Assembly (NCBI RefSeq): GCF_020686945.1
Contig: NZ_JAJEPR010000029.1
Coordinates: 1 to 38,332 of the forward strand
Direction: 5' to 3'
DNA from: Limivivens faecihominis
GTDB lineage: Bacteria; Bacillota; Clostridia; Lachnospirales; Lachnospiraceae
DNA length: 38,332 nucleotides
In this document: piece by piece, positions 24,969-32,920 of the stretch
How the letters are laid out: each line of letters starts with the position of its first letter
How positions within the stretch are numbered: position 1 is the first letter of the stretch
The notes under the pieces: model-generated
Databases searched by the model: none
Told to the model about the DNA's origin: nothing
Seen by the model: only the letters and a program-made list of their open reading frames with translations
Program-made: the position numbers and the translations under genes

Positions 24969-24980
24969 GAAAACGTTTTC
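24969..24980. promoter_or_regulatory. Possible CcpA (cre-like) site
   Basis: GAAAACGTTTTC is a perfect 12-base palindrome that matches the core of catabolite response elements, though the flanking T and A of the consensus are missing. It lies between the divergent BlaI and ABC promoters. Confidence 0.35.
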
Positions 24981-25006
24981 CTAATACCTGGAGCGGACTC
25001 GAGGGC

Positions 25007-25045
25007 TTGTATTTCATTTGATACATGGTATAGTATTACTATAAA
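25007..25045 (+). promoter_or_regulatory. Promoter and operator of the ABC exporter pair
   Basis: Two overlapping promoters can be read: TTGTAT (25007)-16-TATAGT (25029), and TTGATA (25018)-16-TATAAA (25040). A perfect 15-base palindrome TATAGTA-T-TACTATA (25029-25043) covers both -10 elements, an ideal place for a repressor. The BlaI-family protein encoded divergently is the likely binder. Confidence 0.6.
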
Positions 25046-25069
25046 ACTTTATAACAGGGGGACAAACAA

Positions 25070-26854
25070 ATGATATTCGGAAAGTATATCAACCGGTATT
25101 ACCTCAAAAATGCGCCTCTTCTGCTTCTCGGACTGGCCGCATTGGTACTGGTTGATTTTTTTCAGCTCAAAGTGCCGGAGCTCTACCGCATGGTGATCAA
25201 CGGCACCAACAGCGGCGAGGTTGTCGTTGACGGACAGACCATGGCATTCACCATGGACGTTCTGCTGGATAAGATCTGTCTGCCGATGATCTGGATCATT
25301 CTTGCCATGGTTTTCGGCCGTTTCCTGTGGCGCGTCTGTTTCTTCAATGCAGCGGTCCGGACGGAGACCGATCTCCGCAACAAGATGTTCGACCACAGCC
25401 GCATGCTCTCTCAGGAATACTACCAGGTCAATAAGGTAGGAAATCTCATGAGCCTTTACACCAACGATCTGGACACGATCCAGGAGTGCTTCGGTGACGG
25501 CGTTCTGATGTTCTTCGACGCCATGCTTCTCGGCCTTCTGGCTATCATCAAGATGTGGCGGATGGACCACCTTCTGACCCTGCTTTCTTTGATCCCCATG
25601 GTCTTTCTGCTGGTAGTGGGAAGCGGACTTGGCAAAGTCATGGTAAAAAAATGGGAGGAGCGGCAGCAGGCTTTCTCTGATCTCTCTGATTTTGCCCAGG
25701 AGAGCTATTCCGGCATCGCCGTCATCAAGGCTTTTGTGAAAGAGTATAAGGAGCTCAACGCTTTCCGGAAACTCAACAGGGAAAACGAAGACATCAACGT
25801 GACCTACACCCGGATTTCCACGCTTCTTAACATTATGGTAACGCTTTTCGTGGAGTCCGTGATCTGTGTGATCTTAGGCTATGGCGGCTACCTGGTCTAC
25901 CAGGGAAAATTCAACGCCGGTCAGCTGGTGGAGTACATCGGTTACTTTTCCGCCATTGTCTGGCCCATCATGGCTGTGGCCATGCTCATTGAGAAGACTT
26001 CCCGAGGCAAGGCTTCCTTAAACCGTGTCAGTGAGCTTCTGGATGCGGAGATTCATGTGAAAGACCGCCCCGGCGCGAAAGAAATCGAGCACATCAAGGG
26101 AAAGATTGAGTTTAAGAATCTGACCTTCCGCTATCCCGGCGGGGAGTACGATGTTCTGAAAAATGTTTCCTTCGTGATCAATCCCGGCGAGAGGGTGGGA
26201 ATTGTGGGAAAAACAGGAGCCGGAAAGACCACGCTGGTGGATCTGATTCTTCGGACCTACAATGTGAAAGACGGCACCCTTTTCATCGACGATCAGGATG
26301 TCAACGATCTGACGATCCATTCGGTCCGGGAGGGCTGCGCCTATGTGCCCCAGGACAGCTTCCTTTTTTCCGATACCATCGAGCGAAACATCGGCTTTTC
26401 CTTCGATGAGGCGGACCAGAGTCAGGTGGAGCTGGCTGCGAAAATGGCGGACGTCCACGAAAATATCATTGATTTCAAGGATGGTTACGAGACGATTCTG
26501 GGAGAGCGTGGCGTGACTGTCTCTGGCGGACAGAAGCAGCGAATTTCCATTGCCCGGGCTCTGATGAAAAATGCGCCGGTGCTGATCCTGGATGATTCCG
26601 TTTCTGCTGTCGATACCAAAACCGAGAGGATCATTCTCGATAACCTCAAGAAACAGACCGGCCGGACGATCCTCCTGATTGCTCACCGGATTTCCACCGT
26701 GGAGGAGATGGACAAGATCATCTTCCTGGATGACGGTGAGGTGAAGGCCGTGGGTCCGCACACAGAGCTTTACGCTTCCTGTGAGGAGTACCGGAAGATG
26801 GTAGACCTCCAGAAACTGGAAGAAGAGGAAGAGAGAGGTGAGACAAATGCATAA
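25070..26854 (+). CDS. ABC exporter half-transporter with degenerate ATP site (BmrC/YheI-like)
   Basis: Protein of 594 residues: six membrane segments (about residues 15-310), then a nucleotide-binding domain. Walker A is GKTGAGKTT near 380-388, the signature is VSGGQKQR, and Walker B ends LILDDSVSA, where Asp509 replaces the catalytic glutamate. Such an Asp with a normal partner subunit is the mark of heterodimeric exporters of the BmrCD/LmrCD/TM287-288 type. It overlaps the partner gene by 8 bases. The substrate is probably a drug, peptide or lipid. Divergent BlaI control is likely. Confidence 0.92.
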   Translation: MIFGKYINRYYLKNAPLLLLGLAALVLVDFFQLKVPELYRMVINGTNSGEVVVDGQTMAFTMDVLLDKICLPMIWIILAMVFGRFLWRVCFFNAAVRTETDLRNKMFDHSRMLSQEYYQVNKVGNLMSLYTNDLDTIQECFGDGVLMFFDAMLLGLLAIIKMWRMDHLLTLLSLIPMVFLLVVGSGLGKVMVKKWEERQQAFSDLSDFAQESYSGIAVIKAFVKEYKELNAFRKLNRENEDINVTYTRISTLLNIMVTLFVESVICVILGYGGYLVYQGKFNAGQLVEYIGYFSAIVWPIMAVAMLIEKTSRGKASLNRVSELLDAEIHVKDRPGAKEIEHIKGKIEFKNLTFRYPGGEYDVLKNVSFVINPGERVGIVGKTGAGKTTLVDLILRTYNVKDGTLFIDDQDVNDLTIHSVREGCAYVPQDSFLFSDTIERNIGFSFDEADQSQVELAAKMADVHENIIDFKDGYETILGERGVTVSGGQKQRISIARALMKNAPVLILDDSVSAVDTKTERIILDNLKKQTGRTILLIAHRISTVEEMDKIIFLDDGEVKAVGPHTELYASCEEYRKMVDLQKLEEEEERGETNA

Positions 26855-28730
26855 TTACTATCCGCTTTTGCTGGTGGGCGGCATCATCGGCACGATATCC
26901 CTGCTTCTTCTGATCGCCTACGGTCTCGTGAAGGACAAGAAAGAAGCCATGGGCTTTGAACGGAACATGAAAGACAGCGAGATCATGCAGCGCCTCGTAA
27001 AATACGCCGCTCCTTATAAAAAAGAGTTCATTTTCGTGGGCTTTCTCATGCTGTTTTCGATCGCCTACAGCATCATTTCCCCGCTGATTGTCGGTCAGAT
27101 TGAGGAGCTGGTGGTGGGAGATTTTCCACTGAATACACTTTTTCTCTATGTGGCTGCCTACGCGGCCATCCTGCTGATCTCCATGGCCTGCTCCTATTTT
27201 CAGGCCATCATCCTGCAGAAAACGGGCCAGAAGATCATCTCAACGATGAGAGAAGAGCTTTTTACCCATATCGAGGCTCTTTCCCACGAGCAGCTCAATG
27301 AGATTCCGGTGGGAAAACTTGTCACCCGTACCACCAATGATACCAATGCGATCTCCCTGATGTTTACCAACCTTCTGGTAAACCTTCTGAAGAACTTTTT
27401 TGTGATCTTCGGTATTCTGGCGGCCATGCTCCTTCTGAACGTGGAGCTGACGCTGATGGTGCTCTGCTTTGTGCCCTTCATCATTCTGTTTTCCGTGATT
27501 TTCCGGAGATTCACGAGAAAGGCCTACCGGAAGGTAAAGGACTGCACGACAGACATCAACACCTACCTTTCCGAGAACCTCTCGGGCATCAAGATCACCC
27601 AGATCTTCAACCGGGAGGATGTGAAAAAAGAAGAGTTCACAGAGAGAAGCAATGCCCTCGGCCGTGCAAAACGGGAGCAGATTTTCGTTTTTGGTATCTT
27701 CCGGCCGCTGGTGTATATGCTTTACATCAGTTCCGTGCTCTGTCTCCTCTATTTAGGCGGAAAAGGTTATATTGAAAATACGAAGTTCCTGGGTCAGACG
27801 CTGACCAGCGGAACGATCGTTACCTTCTATATGTATATCTCGAAATTTTTCGACCCGATTCAGAACCTGGCGGAGCAGTTCAACTGGCTGCAGTCGGCTT
27901 TTGCTTCCGCAGAAAAGGTCTTCTCGATCATCGACCTGCCGCTCAAGCTCACCGACGCGGAGGATGCGGTGGAGCTCACCGAGGTCCGGGGCGAGATCGA
28001 GTTCAAAGACGTCTGGTTCAGCTATGTGCCCGGCGAGTGGGTGCTCAAAGGCGTTTCCTTCCATGTAAATCCGAAGGAGACCGTGGCCTTCGTCGGTTCC
28101 ACCGGTTCCGGAAAGACCACGATCCTTTCACTGATCTGCCGGAACTATGAGTTCCAGAAGGGCCAGATTCTCATCGACGGCGTGGATATCCGGAAGATCA
28201 AGATTGCTTCCCTTCGGAAACATTTCGGACAGATGCTTCAGGACGTCTTCCTCTTCTCAGGCACAATCCGGAGCAATATTCTCCTTCGGGAGGAGGGTAT
28301 TTCCGACGAGCGGATCCAGGAGGTCTGCCGTTACGTCAATGCGGATCATTTTATCAACCGGCTGGAAAACGGGCTGGATGAGGAAGTGCGGGAGAGAGGA
28401 AACAATTTCTCCGCCGGCCAGCGGCAGCTTCTTTCCTTTGCCCGGACGATCATCCATGAGCCGGAGGTCATGATCCTCGACGAGGCCACGGCCAACATCG
28501 ACACGGAGACCGAGCTTCTGATTCAGGATTCCCTGGAGAAGATGAGAAACATCGGAACGATGCTCATCGTGGCTCACCGTCTCTCCACGATTCAGCACGC
28601 GGACAATATCATCGTGCTCTCCAAAGGAAAGATTCTGGAGCAGGGAAACCACCAGGAACTCCTGGCGGCCCATGGAAGCTATTACCAGCTGTACACTTTA
28701 CAGTATCATAAAGATCTTTTAACGAAGTAA
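26847..28730 (+). CDS. ABC exporter half-transporter with catalytic ATP site (BmrD/YheH-like)
   Basis: Protein of 627 residues. An extra N-terminal membrane segment (residues 5-24) precedes the six-helix core. The nucleotide-binding domain has Walker A GSTGSGKTT starting near 417, an atypical signature FSAGQRQ, and Walker B LDEATANID with catalytic Glu546. Together with the upstream protein it forms a heterodimer with one consensus and one degenerate ATP site. ATG 26847 is chosen because AGAGGTGAG lies just upstream; GTG 26838 is the alternative. Confidence 0.92.
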   Translation: MHNYYPLLLVGGIIGTISLLLLIAYGLVKDKKEAMGFERNMKDSEIMQRLVKYAAPYKKEFIFVGFLMLFSIAYSIISPLIVGQIEELVVGDFPLNTLFLYVAAYAAILLISMACSYFQAIILQKTGQKIISTMREELFTHIEALSHEQLNEIPVGKLVTRTTNDTNAISLMFTNLLVNLLKNFFVIFGILAAMLLLNVELTLMVLCFVPFIILFSVIFRRFTRKAYRKVKDCTTDINTYLSENLSGIKITQIFNREDVKKEEFTERSNALGRAKREQIFVFGIFRPLVYMLYISSVLCLLYLGGKGYIENTKFLGQTLTSGTIVTFYMYISKFFDPIQNLAEQFNWLQSAFASAEKVFSIIDLPLKLTDAEDAVELTEVRGEIEFKDVWFSYVPGEWVLKGVSFHVNPKETVAFVGSTGSGKTTILSLICRNYEFQKGQILIDGVDIRKIKIASLRKHFGQMLQDVFLFSGTIRSNILLREEGISDERIQEVCRYVNADHFINRLENGLDEEVRERGNNFSAGQRQLLSFARTIIHEPEVMILDEATANIDTETELLIQDSLEKMRNIGTMLIVAHRLSTIQHADNIIVLSKGKILEQGNHQELLAAHGSYYQLYTLQYHKDLLTK

Positions 28731-28858
28731 TGCTGATGCCTATGAATTGCTCTGCTGCAAAGCAGCTCCCACAAGGTCTCCGCTCCGCTTCGGATTCCAA
28801 GTTCAAAAGCCTTATCATGCAAGCATGAACGGCTTTTTGATCTTTTGCCCCTGGCATC
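28731..28858. other. 3' region of the ABC exporter operon
   Basis: Holds a small GCTGC-AAA-GCAGC hairpin (about 28764-28776) and the operon terminator at 28805-28838. No gene is seen. Confidence 0.5.
28805..28838 (+). terminator. Terminator of the ABC exporter operon
   Basis: AAAAGCC (28805-28811) pairs with GGCTTTT (28831-28837), with inner TCATG/CATGA pairing around a CAAG loop, ending in TTTTT. Confidence 0.85.
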
Positions 28859-28887
28859 TTTACATTACGAAATAAATAGGATATAAT
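28859..28887 (+). promoter_or_regulatory. Promoter of a short structured transcript upstream of potA
   Basis: TTTACA (28859-28864), 17-base spacer, perfect TATAAT (28882-28887). Its transcript would begin near 28894 and meet a terminator by 28956. Confidence 0.75.
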
Positions 28888-28893
28888 ACCTCC

Positions 28894-28956
28894 GAACTAA
28901 TTACGTTCGGGACAACGAAGTCTCTGTCAGCGTTTCCGGCGCTGGCAGGGATTTTT
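28894..28956 (+). ncRNA. Candidate small RNA or attenuated leader, about 63 nt
   Basis: Between its own promoter and an intrinsic terminator, the predicted RNA has a first hairpin CCGAAC/GTTCGG (about 28892-28911), an unpaired linker GACAACGAAG, and a terminator stem (28921-28932 with 28940-28951) followed by TTTTT. No open reading frame fits. I do not recognise a known RNA family. It could be an independent small RNA or an attenuated leader of the pot operon 160 bases downstream. Confidence 0.5.
28921..28956 (+). terminator. Intrinsic terminator of the candidate small RNA
   Basis: CTGTCAGCG (28924-28932) pairs with CGCTGGCAG (28940-28948) with one G-U pair; flanking bases extend the stem and ATTTTT follows. 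Confidence 0.8.
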
Positions 28957-28962
28957 CTGTGT

Positions 28963-29020
28963 CTGGAGCGAACTCCAGGGAAAGTTTTTTCCTATAGCTA
29001 TTGATAGTATATTTCAATAG
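28963..29020. promoter_or_regulatory. Stacked inverted repeats upstream of the potA promoter
   Basis: CTGGAG-CGAA-CTCCAG (28963-28978) is a perfect hairpin followed by a T-run. CTATTGA (28998-29004) and TCAATAG (29014-29020) form a perfect 7-base inverted repeat ending 8 bases before the -35 at 29029. The latter is placed like an activator or repressor operator. Confidence 0.4.
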
Positions 29021-29028
29021 AAAGAATC

Positions 29029-29057
29029 TTGACACTGGAAAACACAGATGATAGAAT
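29029..29057 (+). promoter_or_regulatory. Promoter of the potABCD operon
   Basis: Perfect TTGACA (29029-29034), 17-base spacer, TAGAAT (29052-29057). Transcription should start near 29064. Confidence 0.85.
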
Positions 29058-29075
29058 ACCCACTAAATCAGTAGG

Positions 29076-29103
29076 AAAATCCGTCCGCAGGATGGATTTT
29101 TTT
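29076..29103 (+). terminator. Terminator-like hairpin in the potA leader
   Basis: AAAATCCGTCC (29076-29086) pairs with GGATGGATTTT (29090-29100) with one G-U pair and a GCA loop, followed by more T. It lies about 12 bases after the predicted transcription start and just before the potA ribosome binding site. It could attenuate the operon or limit ribosome access. Confidence 0.7.
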
Positions 29104-29117
29104 CGGGAAGGAAGAAA

Positions 29118-30215
29118 ATGGAAGAAGAAAGCTACAGAGAAAAGCCAGTGGTACTGGAACTGAAAAACATAAAGAAAACTTTCGGCGACGTAGCCGTATT
29201 GAAAGGCATCAATCTTTCCGTGAGAGCGGGAGAATTTCTCACTCTTTTAGGGTCCTCAGGCTGCGGCAAGACCACGACGCTCCGTATCATTGCAGGCCTT
29301 GAAACTCCGGATGAAGGAGAGGTGCTCCTGGAGGGAAAAGACGTGAAAAACGACGGTCCCGAGAAGCGGAACGTCAATACGGTTTTTCAGAATTATGCCC
29401 TGTTTCCCCATATGAATGTGGCAGATAACATCGGTTACGGTCTGAAGATCAAGAAGGTAGGAAAGGCGGAGATCAAAAAGTGCGTCAGCGAGATGCTGGA
29501 GCTGGTACAGCTTGCAGGCTTTGAGAAACGAATGCCCTCCGAGATGAGCGGCGGACAGAAACAGCGTGTGGCCATCGCAAGAGCCCTCATCAACAACCCG
29601 AAGGTCCTGCTTCTCGATGAACCTTTGGGCGCTCTGGACCTGCAGCTTCGCCGCCAGATGCAGCATGAGCTGAAACGGCTGCAGAAAAAGCTGGGCATCA
29701 CCTTTATCTATATCACCCACGACCAGGAGGAGGCCATCAACATGTCCGACACGATTGTGGTCATGCGGGATGGCAGGTTTGAGCAGATCGGAAGTCCCTC
29801 AGAGGTTTACGATCATCCGAAGACCAGCTATGTGGCTTCCTTTGTAGGTTCCGCCAACGTCCTGAAAGGAACCGTGGAGAAAATCTCCGGCGATACCGTA
29901 GTGCTTCGGAACAGTTCCGGTACGATGGTCTGCGACAAAGAGCATTTTTCTGTCTCCGAAGGTTCCACCGAGACGCTGGCTGTCCGCAGCGAGCAGATCA
30001 GCGTCTGGAAAGAGCCGAAGAGTGCCTACGGTCTTACGGGAACCATTGTGGAGAAAACTTTTGTCGGAGGCATGCTCCGTATTGTTGTGAAGCTTCATGA
30101 CGGGGAAGAAGTAGTGGTGAGCCGCCACGGCATCAACTTCGACTACGATACCGGAGATCAGGTCTACCTCGAATGGGAGCCGAAAAACGCGGTTTTCGTG
30201 GACATGGAGGCGTAA
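29118..30215 (+). CDS. potA: Spermidine/putrescine ABC transporter ATP-binding protein
   Basis: ATPase of a polyamine-type importer, 365 residues as usual for PotA. Walker A is GSSGCGKTTTLRI near residue 40, the signature is MSGGQKQRVAIARAL, Walker B is LLLDEPLGALD and the switch His is in ITHDQEEA. The C-terminal 120 residues form the TOBE regulatory domain. GGAAGGAAG lies before the ATG. potB follows after 3 bases. Two promoters and several hairpins lie upstream. Confidence 0.95.
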   Translation: MEEESYREKPVVLELKNIKKTFGDVAVLKGINLSVRAGEFLTLLGSSGCGKTTTLRIIAGLETPDEGEVLLEGKDVKNDGPEKRNVNTVFQNYALFPHMNVADNIGYGLKIKKVGKAEIKKCVSEMLELVQLAGFEKRMPSEMSGGQKQRVAIARALINNPKVLLLDEPLGALDLQLRRQMQHELKRLQKKLGITFIYITHDQEEAINMSDTIVVMRDGRFEQIGSPSEVYDHPKTSYVASFVGSANVLKGTVEKISGDTVVLRNSSGTMVCDKEHFSVSEGSTETLAVRSEQISVWKEPKSAYGLTGTIVEKTFVGGMLRIVVKLHDGEEVVVSRHGINFDYDTGDQVYLEWEPKNAVFVDMEA

Positions 30216-30218
30216 GGG

Positions 30219-31073
30219 ATGAAGAAGAAAAACAGATGGTGGCTTCTCATCACGCCGCTGTACCTTTTTACCCTGCTTTTTGTGCTGGGTCCCATGATCT
30301 ACATGGTGGCCGTGAGCTTTGCCACAAATAATGGCGACGGCTACGGTTTCCGCTGGATCTTTACGTTGGATAATTACCGGAAAATGACAGATCCGGTTTA
30401 CCTCCAATGCTTTGTCCAGTCTTTTGAGCTGGCCTTTGCGACGACGATCCTCGTGACGCTCATCGGTTATCCCTTCGGATATTTTATGGCGAAGCTTTCC
30501 GAGAAAGGCAAAAAACGCATGATGTTTCTCATTATGGTGCCTTTCTGGACCAGCTCCCTGATCCGCCTCTACGGCTGGATCATCATTCTGCAGGCAAAAG
30601 GAATTCTGAACGGCGTTTTAAAAGCGCTCGGCCTCATCGACAAACCGCTGAAACTCCTGTATAGTTATCCGGCGGTACTGATCGGCATGATCTACGCCCT
30701 CCTTCCGTTTATGATCCTGGCCGTTTATTCCAGCGTGGAAAAAATGGACTGGGCTCTGGTGGAGGCGGCGAGAGATCTTGGCGCTTCTCCTTTTAAGGCG
30801 TTTCTCACTGTGACTCTGAAGCTGACCCTGCCGGGTCTGCTCTCCGGTGTGATCCTGACCTTTATTCCCTCCATGGGCCTTTTCTTCATCGCAGATATTC
30901 TGGGTGGAAATAAGATCGTCCTGGTGGGAAGCCTGATCCAGGATCAGCTGACCCGCGGAAGCAACTGGCCCTTCGCGGCGGCTCTGGCCGTGATCCTGAC
31001 GATTCTGACCAGCCTCATGATCTTCTTCTACCGGAAGATCACCCATGTGAAAGATCTGGAGGGACTGTTCTGA
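30219..31073 (+). CDS. potB: Spermidine/putrescine ABC transporter permease
   Basis: Permease of 284 residues with six membrane segments and the ATPase-contact loop VEAARDLGASPFKAFLTVTLK near residues 183-203. It pairs with PotC. The stop codon overlaps the potC start by one base (TGATG). Confidence 0.94.
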   Translation: MKKKNRWWLLITPLYLFTLLFVLGPMIYMVAVSFATNNGDGYGFRWIFTLDNYRKMTDPVYLQCFVQSFELAFATTILVTLIGYPFGYFMAKLSEKGKKRMMFLIMVPFWTSSLIRLYGWIIILQAKGILNGVLKALGLIDKPLKLLYSYPAVLIGMIYALLPFMILAVYSSVEKMDWALVEAARDLGASPFKAFLTVTLKLTLPGLLSGVILTFIPSMGLFFIADILGGNKIVLVGSLIQDQLTRGSNWPFAAALAVILTILTSLMIFFYRKITHVKDLEGLF

Positions 31074-31858
31074 TGAAAAAGAAAAAATTTAAGTTTTCAC
31101 ATCTGTATCTGGGGCTGGTGATGGCCATCACCTACCTGCCGCTGATCATGGTGGTGATCTTTTCCTTTAACGATTCCAAGCTGACGGTTTCCTGGAAGGG
31201 CTTTACCTTAAGCTGGTATCAGGAGCTTTTCCACGACGCGGCCCTGATCGAAGCGCTGAAAAACAGTCTGATCCTGGGAGGCGTGAGCTGCCTGGTGGCC
31301 GCTGTCATCGGCACTCTGGGAGCCATCGGAATGGCGAGAGTCAATTATAAGAGCAAGGGAATGATGGAGTACCTTTCCACAGCGCCGATCATGGTGCCGG
31401 AGATCATCCTCGGAATGGTGTTCATGGCGTTTTTCTCCCTGCTGAACCTGCCTTTTGGTATGCTGACCCTGGTTCTGGCCCACTCTGCATTTTGTATACC
31501 CTATGTATACATGATGGTGAAAGCCCGGCTGGTGGGCATCGATAAATCGCTGGAGGAGGCGGCCATGGACCTTGGCGCTTCCCCGAGAAGAATCTTCTGG
31601 GATATCACCCTGCCGCTCATCATGCCGGCGGTTCTATCCGGCTGTGTGCTGGCCTTTGCCATGTCCTTCGATGACGTGGTTATCAGTATTTTTGTAAACG
31701 GACCGAAGCTGTCAACCCTGCCCATCAAAGTGTATACACAGCTGAAAACCGGTGTGACGCCGGAGATCAACGCCCTTTGTACGGTGATCCTGACGGTTGT
31801 GATCCTGGTGGAGCTTGTTTCCTCTCTCTTTCAGAAAAAGAGCAGAGGTTCAAGATAA
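31073..31858 (+). CDS. potC: Spermidine/putrescine ABC transporter permease
   Basis: Second permease, 261 residues, six membrane segments. The EAA loop is EEAAMDLGASPRRIFWDITLP, and the following segment SFDDVVISIFVNGP is highly characteristic of PotC. It is translationally coupled to potB, with potD 27 bases downstream. Confidence 0.95.
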   Translation: MKKKKFKFSHLYLGLVMAITYLPLIMVVIFSFNDSKLTVSWKGFTLSWYQELFHDAALIEALKNSLILGGVSCLVAAVIGTLGAIGMARVNYKSKGMMEYLSTAPIMVPEIILGMVFMAFFSLLNLPFGMLTLVLAHSAFCIPYVYMMVKARLVGIDKSLEEAAMDLGASPRRIFWDITLPLIMPAVLSGCVLAFAMSFDDVVISIFVNGPKLSTLPIKVYTQLKTGVTPEINALCTVILTVVILVELVSSLFQKKSRGSR

Positions 31859-31885
31859 ATAAGTCGAGAATGAGGAGGAAATCAA

Positions 31886-32920
31886 ATGAAAAAAAGAATG
31901 ATCGCAGCAATGCTGACCGCCATGACAGCCCTTTCTGTCTTCGGAGTGACCGCTATGGCAGATGACGACGAGCTGGTGCTTTTCACCTGGGAAAATATGT
32001 TCCCGCAGGAAGTGCTGGACGGCTTTACCGAAGAGACTGGTATTAAGGTTGTCTATTCCAACTTTGACACCGATGAGACCATGCTGGAGAAGCTTTCTCA
32101 GGCAAAGGGCGGCGACTACGACGTGATCGTTGCAGATGACTACATCATCGAGCAGGCAGTCAGCGAAGGTCTTGTGAGCGAGCTGGACAAAGATACCATC
32201 ACCAACTTTGGAAATATCAATCCTCTTTATCAGGGACAGTTCTACGATCCGGATGACAAATACACCGTTCCCTACGGCGCCGGCATTCCGCTGATCGTTT
32301 ACGATCCGGATCTGGTGGATTTCGAGATCAAAGGCTACTCTGACCTCTGGAACGAGGAGCTCAAAGACCAGGTAGCCATCACCGCAAACTACCGCGTTAT
32401 CAATGGAATCACCCTTCTTTCCATGGGAAAATCCATGAATGAGGAGAATGTGAGCGTGATCGAAGAGGCCGGACAGAAACTTCTGGAGCTGGCTCCGAAT
32501 ATCCGTCTGATCCAGGATGACAACACCCAGAACTCTCTTCTGAACGGAGAGGCTTCTGTGGCTTTCCTGTATACATCACAGGTAACTCAGGTTCTGGCTG
32601 AGAATCCGGACCTCAAGGTCGTTTACCCGGAAGAGGGCCTGGGCTTCGGTATCATGGGCGCTTTCATTCCCTCTGAGGCTCCGAACAAGGCAGCAGCCAA
32701 CGAGTTCCTGAACTATATCCTGGAGCCGGAAAATGCAGCGAAATGCATGGATTATATCGGTTACTACAACACCGTCAAGACAGCAGATGACCTGGTAAAT
32801 CCGGATCTGGTGGTTCCGGATTCTGTTACCAAGGGTGAGATCATCCAGAACGTATCCGCAGAGGCTGACGAGGCCTACAACAAGAACTGGACAGAGTTCA
32901 AGGCAGCCTGCGGACAGTGA
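31886..32920 (+). CDS. potD: Spermidine/putrescine-binding protein
   Basis: Secreted binding protein of 344 residues. The signal peptide (residues 1-25, cleavage after VTAMA) contains no cysteine, so it is not a typical lipoprotein, which is odd for a Gram-positive binding protein. The mature region has FTWENMFPQEVLDGF and the YDVIVADDYIIEQ segment typical of PotD/PotF. AGGAGG lies upstream. Substrate assignment to polyamines comes from the family and the potABC context. Confidence 0.93.
   Translation: MKKRMIAAMLTAMTALSVFGVTAMADDDELVLFTWENMFPQEVLDGFTEETGIKVVYSNFDTDETMLEKLSQAKGGDYDVIVADDYIIEQAVSEGLVSELDKDTITNFGNINPLYQGQFYDPDDKYTVPYGAGIPLIVYDPDLVDFEIKGYSDLWNEELKDQVAITANYRVINGITLLSMGKSMNEENVSVIEEAGQKLLELAPNIRLIQDDNTQNSLLNGEASVAFLYTSQVTQVLAENPDLKVVYPEEGLGFGIMGAFIPSEAPNKAAANEFLNYILEPENAAKCMDYIGYYNTVKTADDLVNPDLVVPDSVTKGEIIQNVSAEADEAYNKNWTEFKAACGQ

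Noticed and set aside
28859..29117. Known riboswitch upstream of potA
   Set aside because: The structure does not match the conserved cores I know (for example preQ1, SAM, TPP, guanidine), so only a generic RNA element is called.
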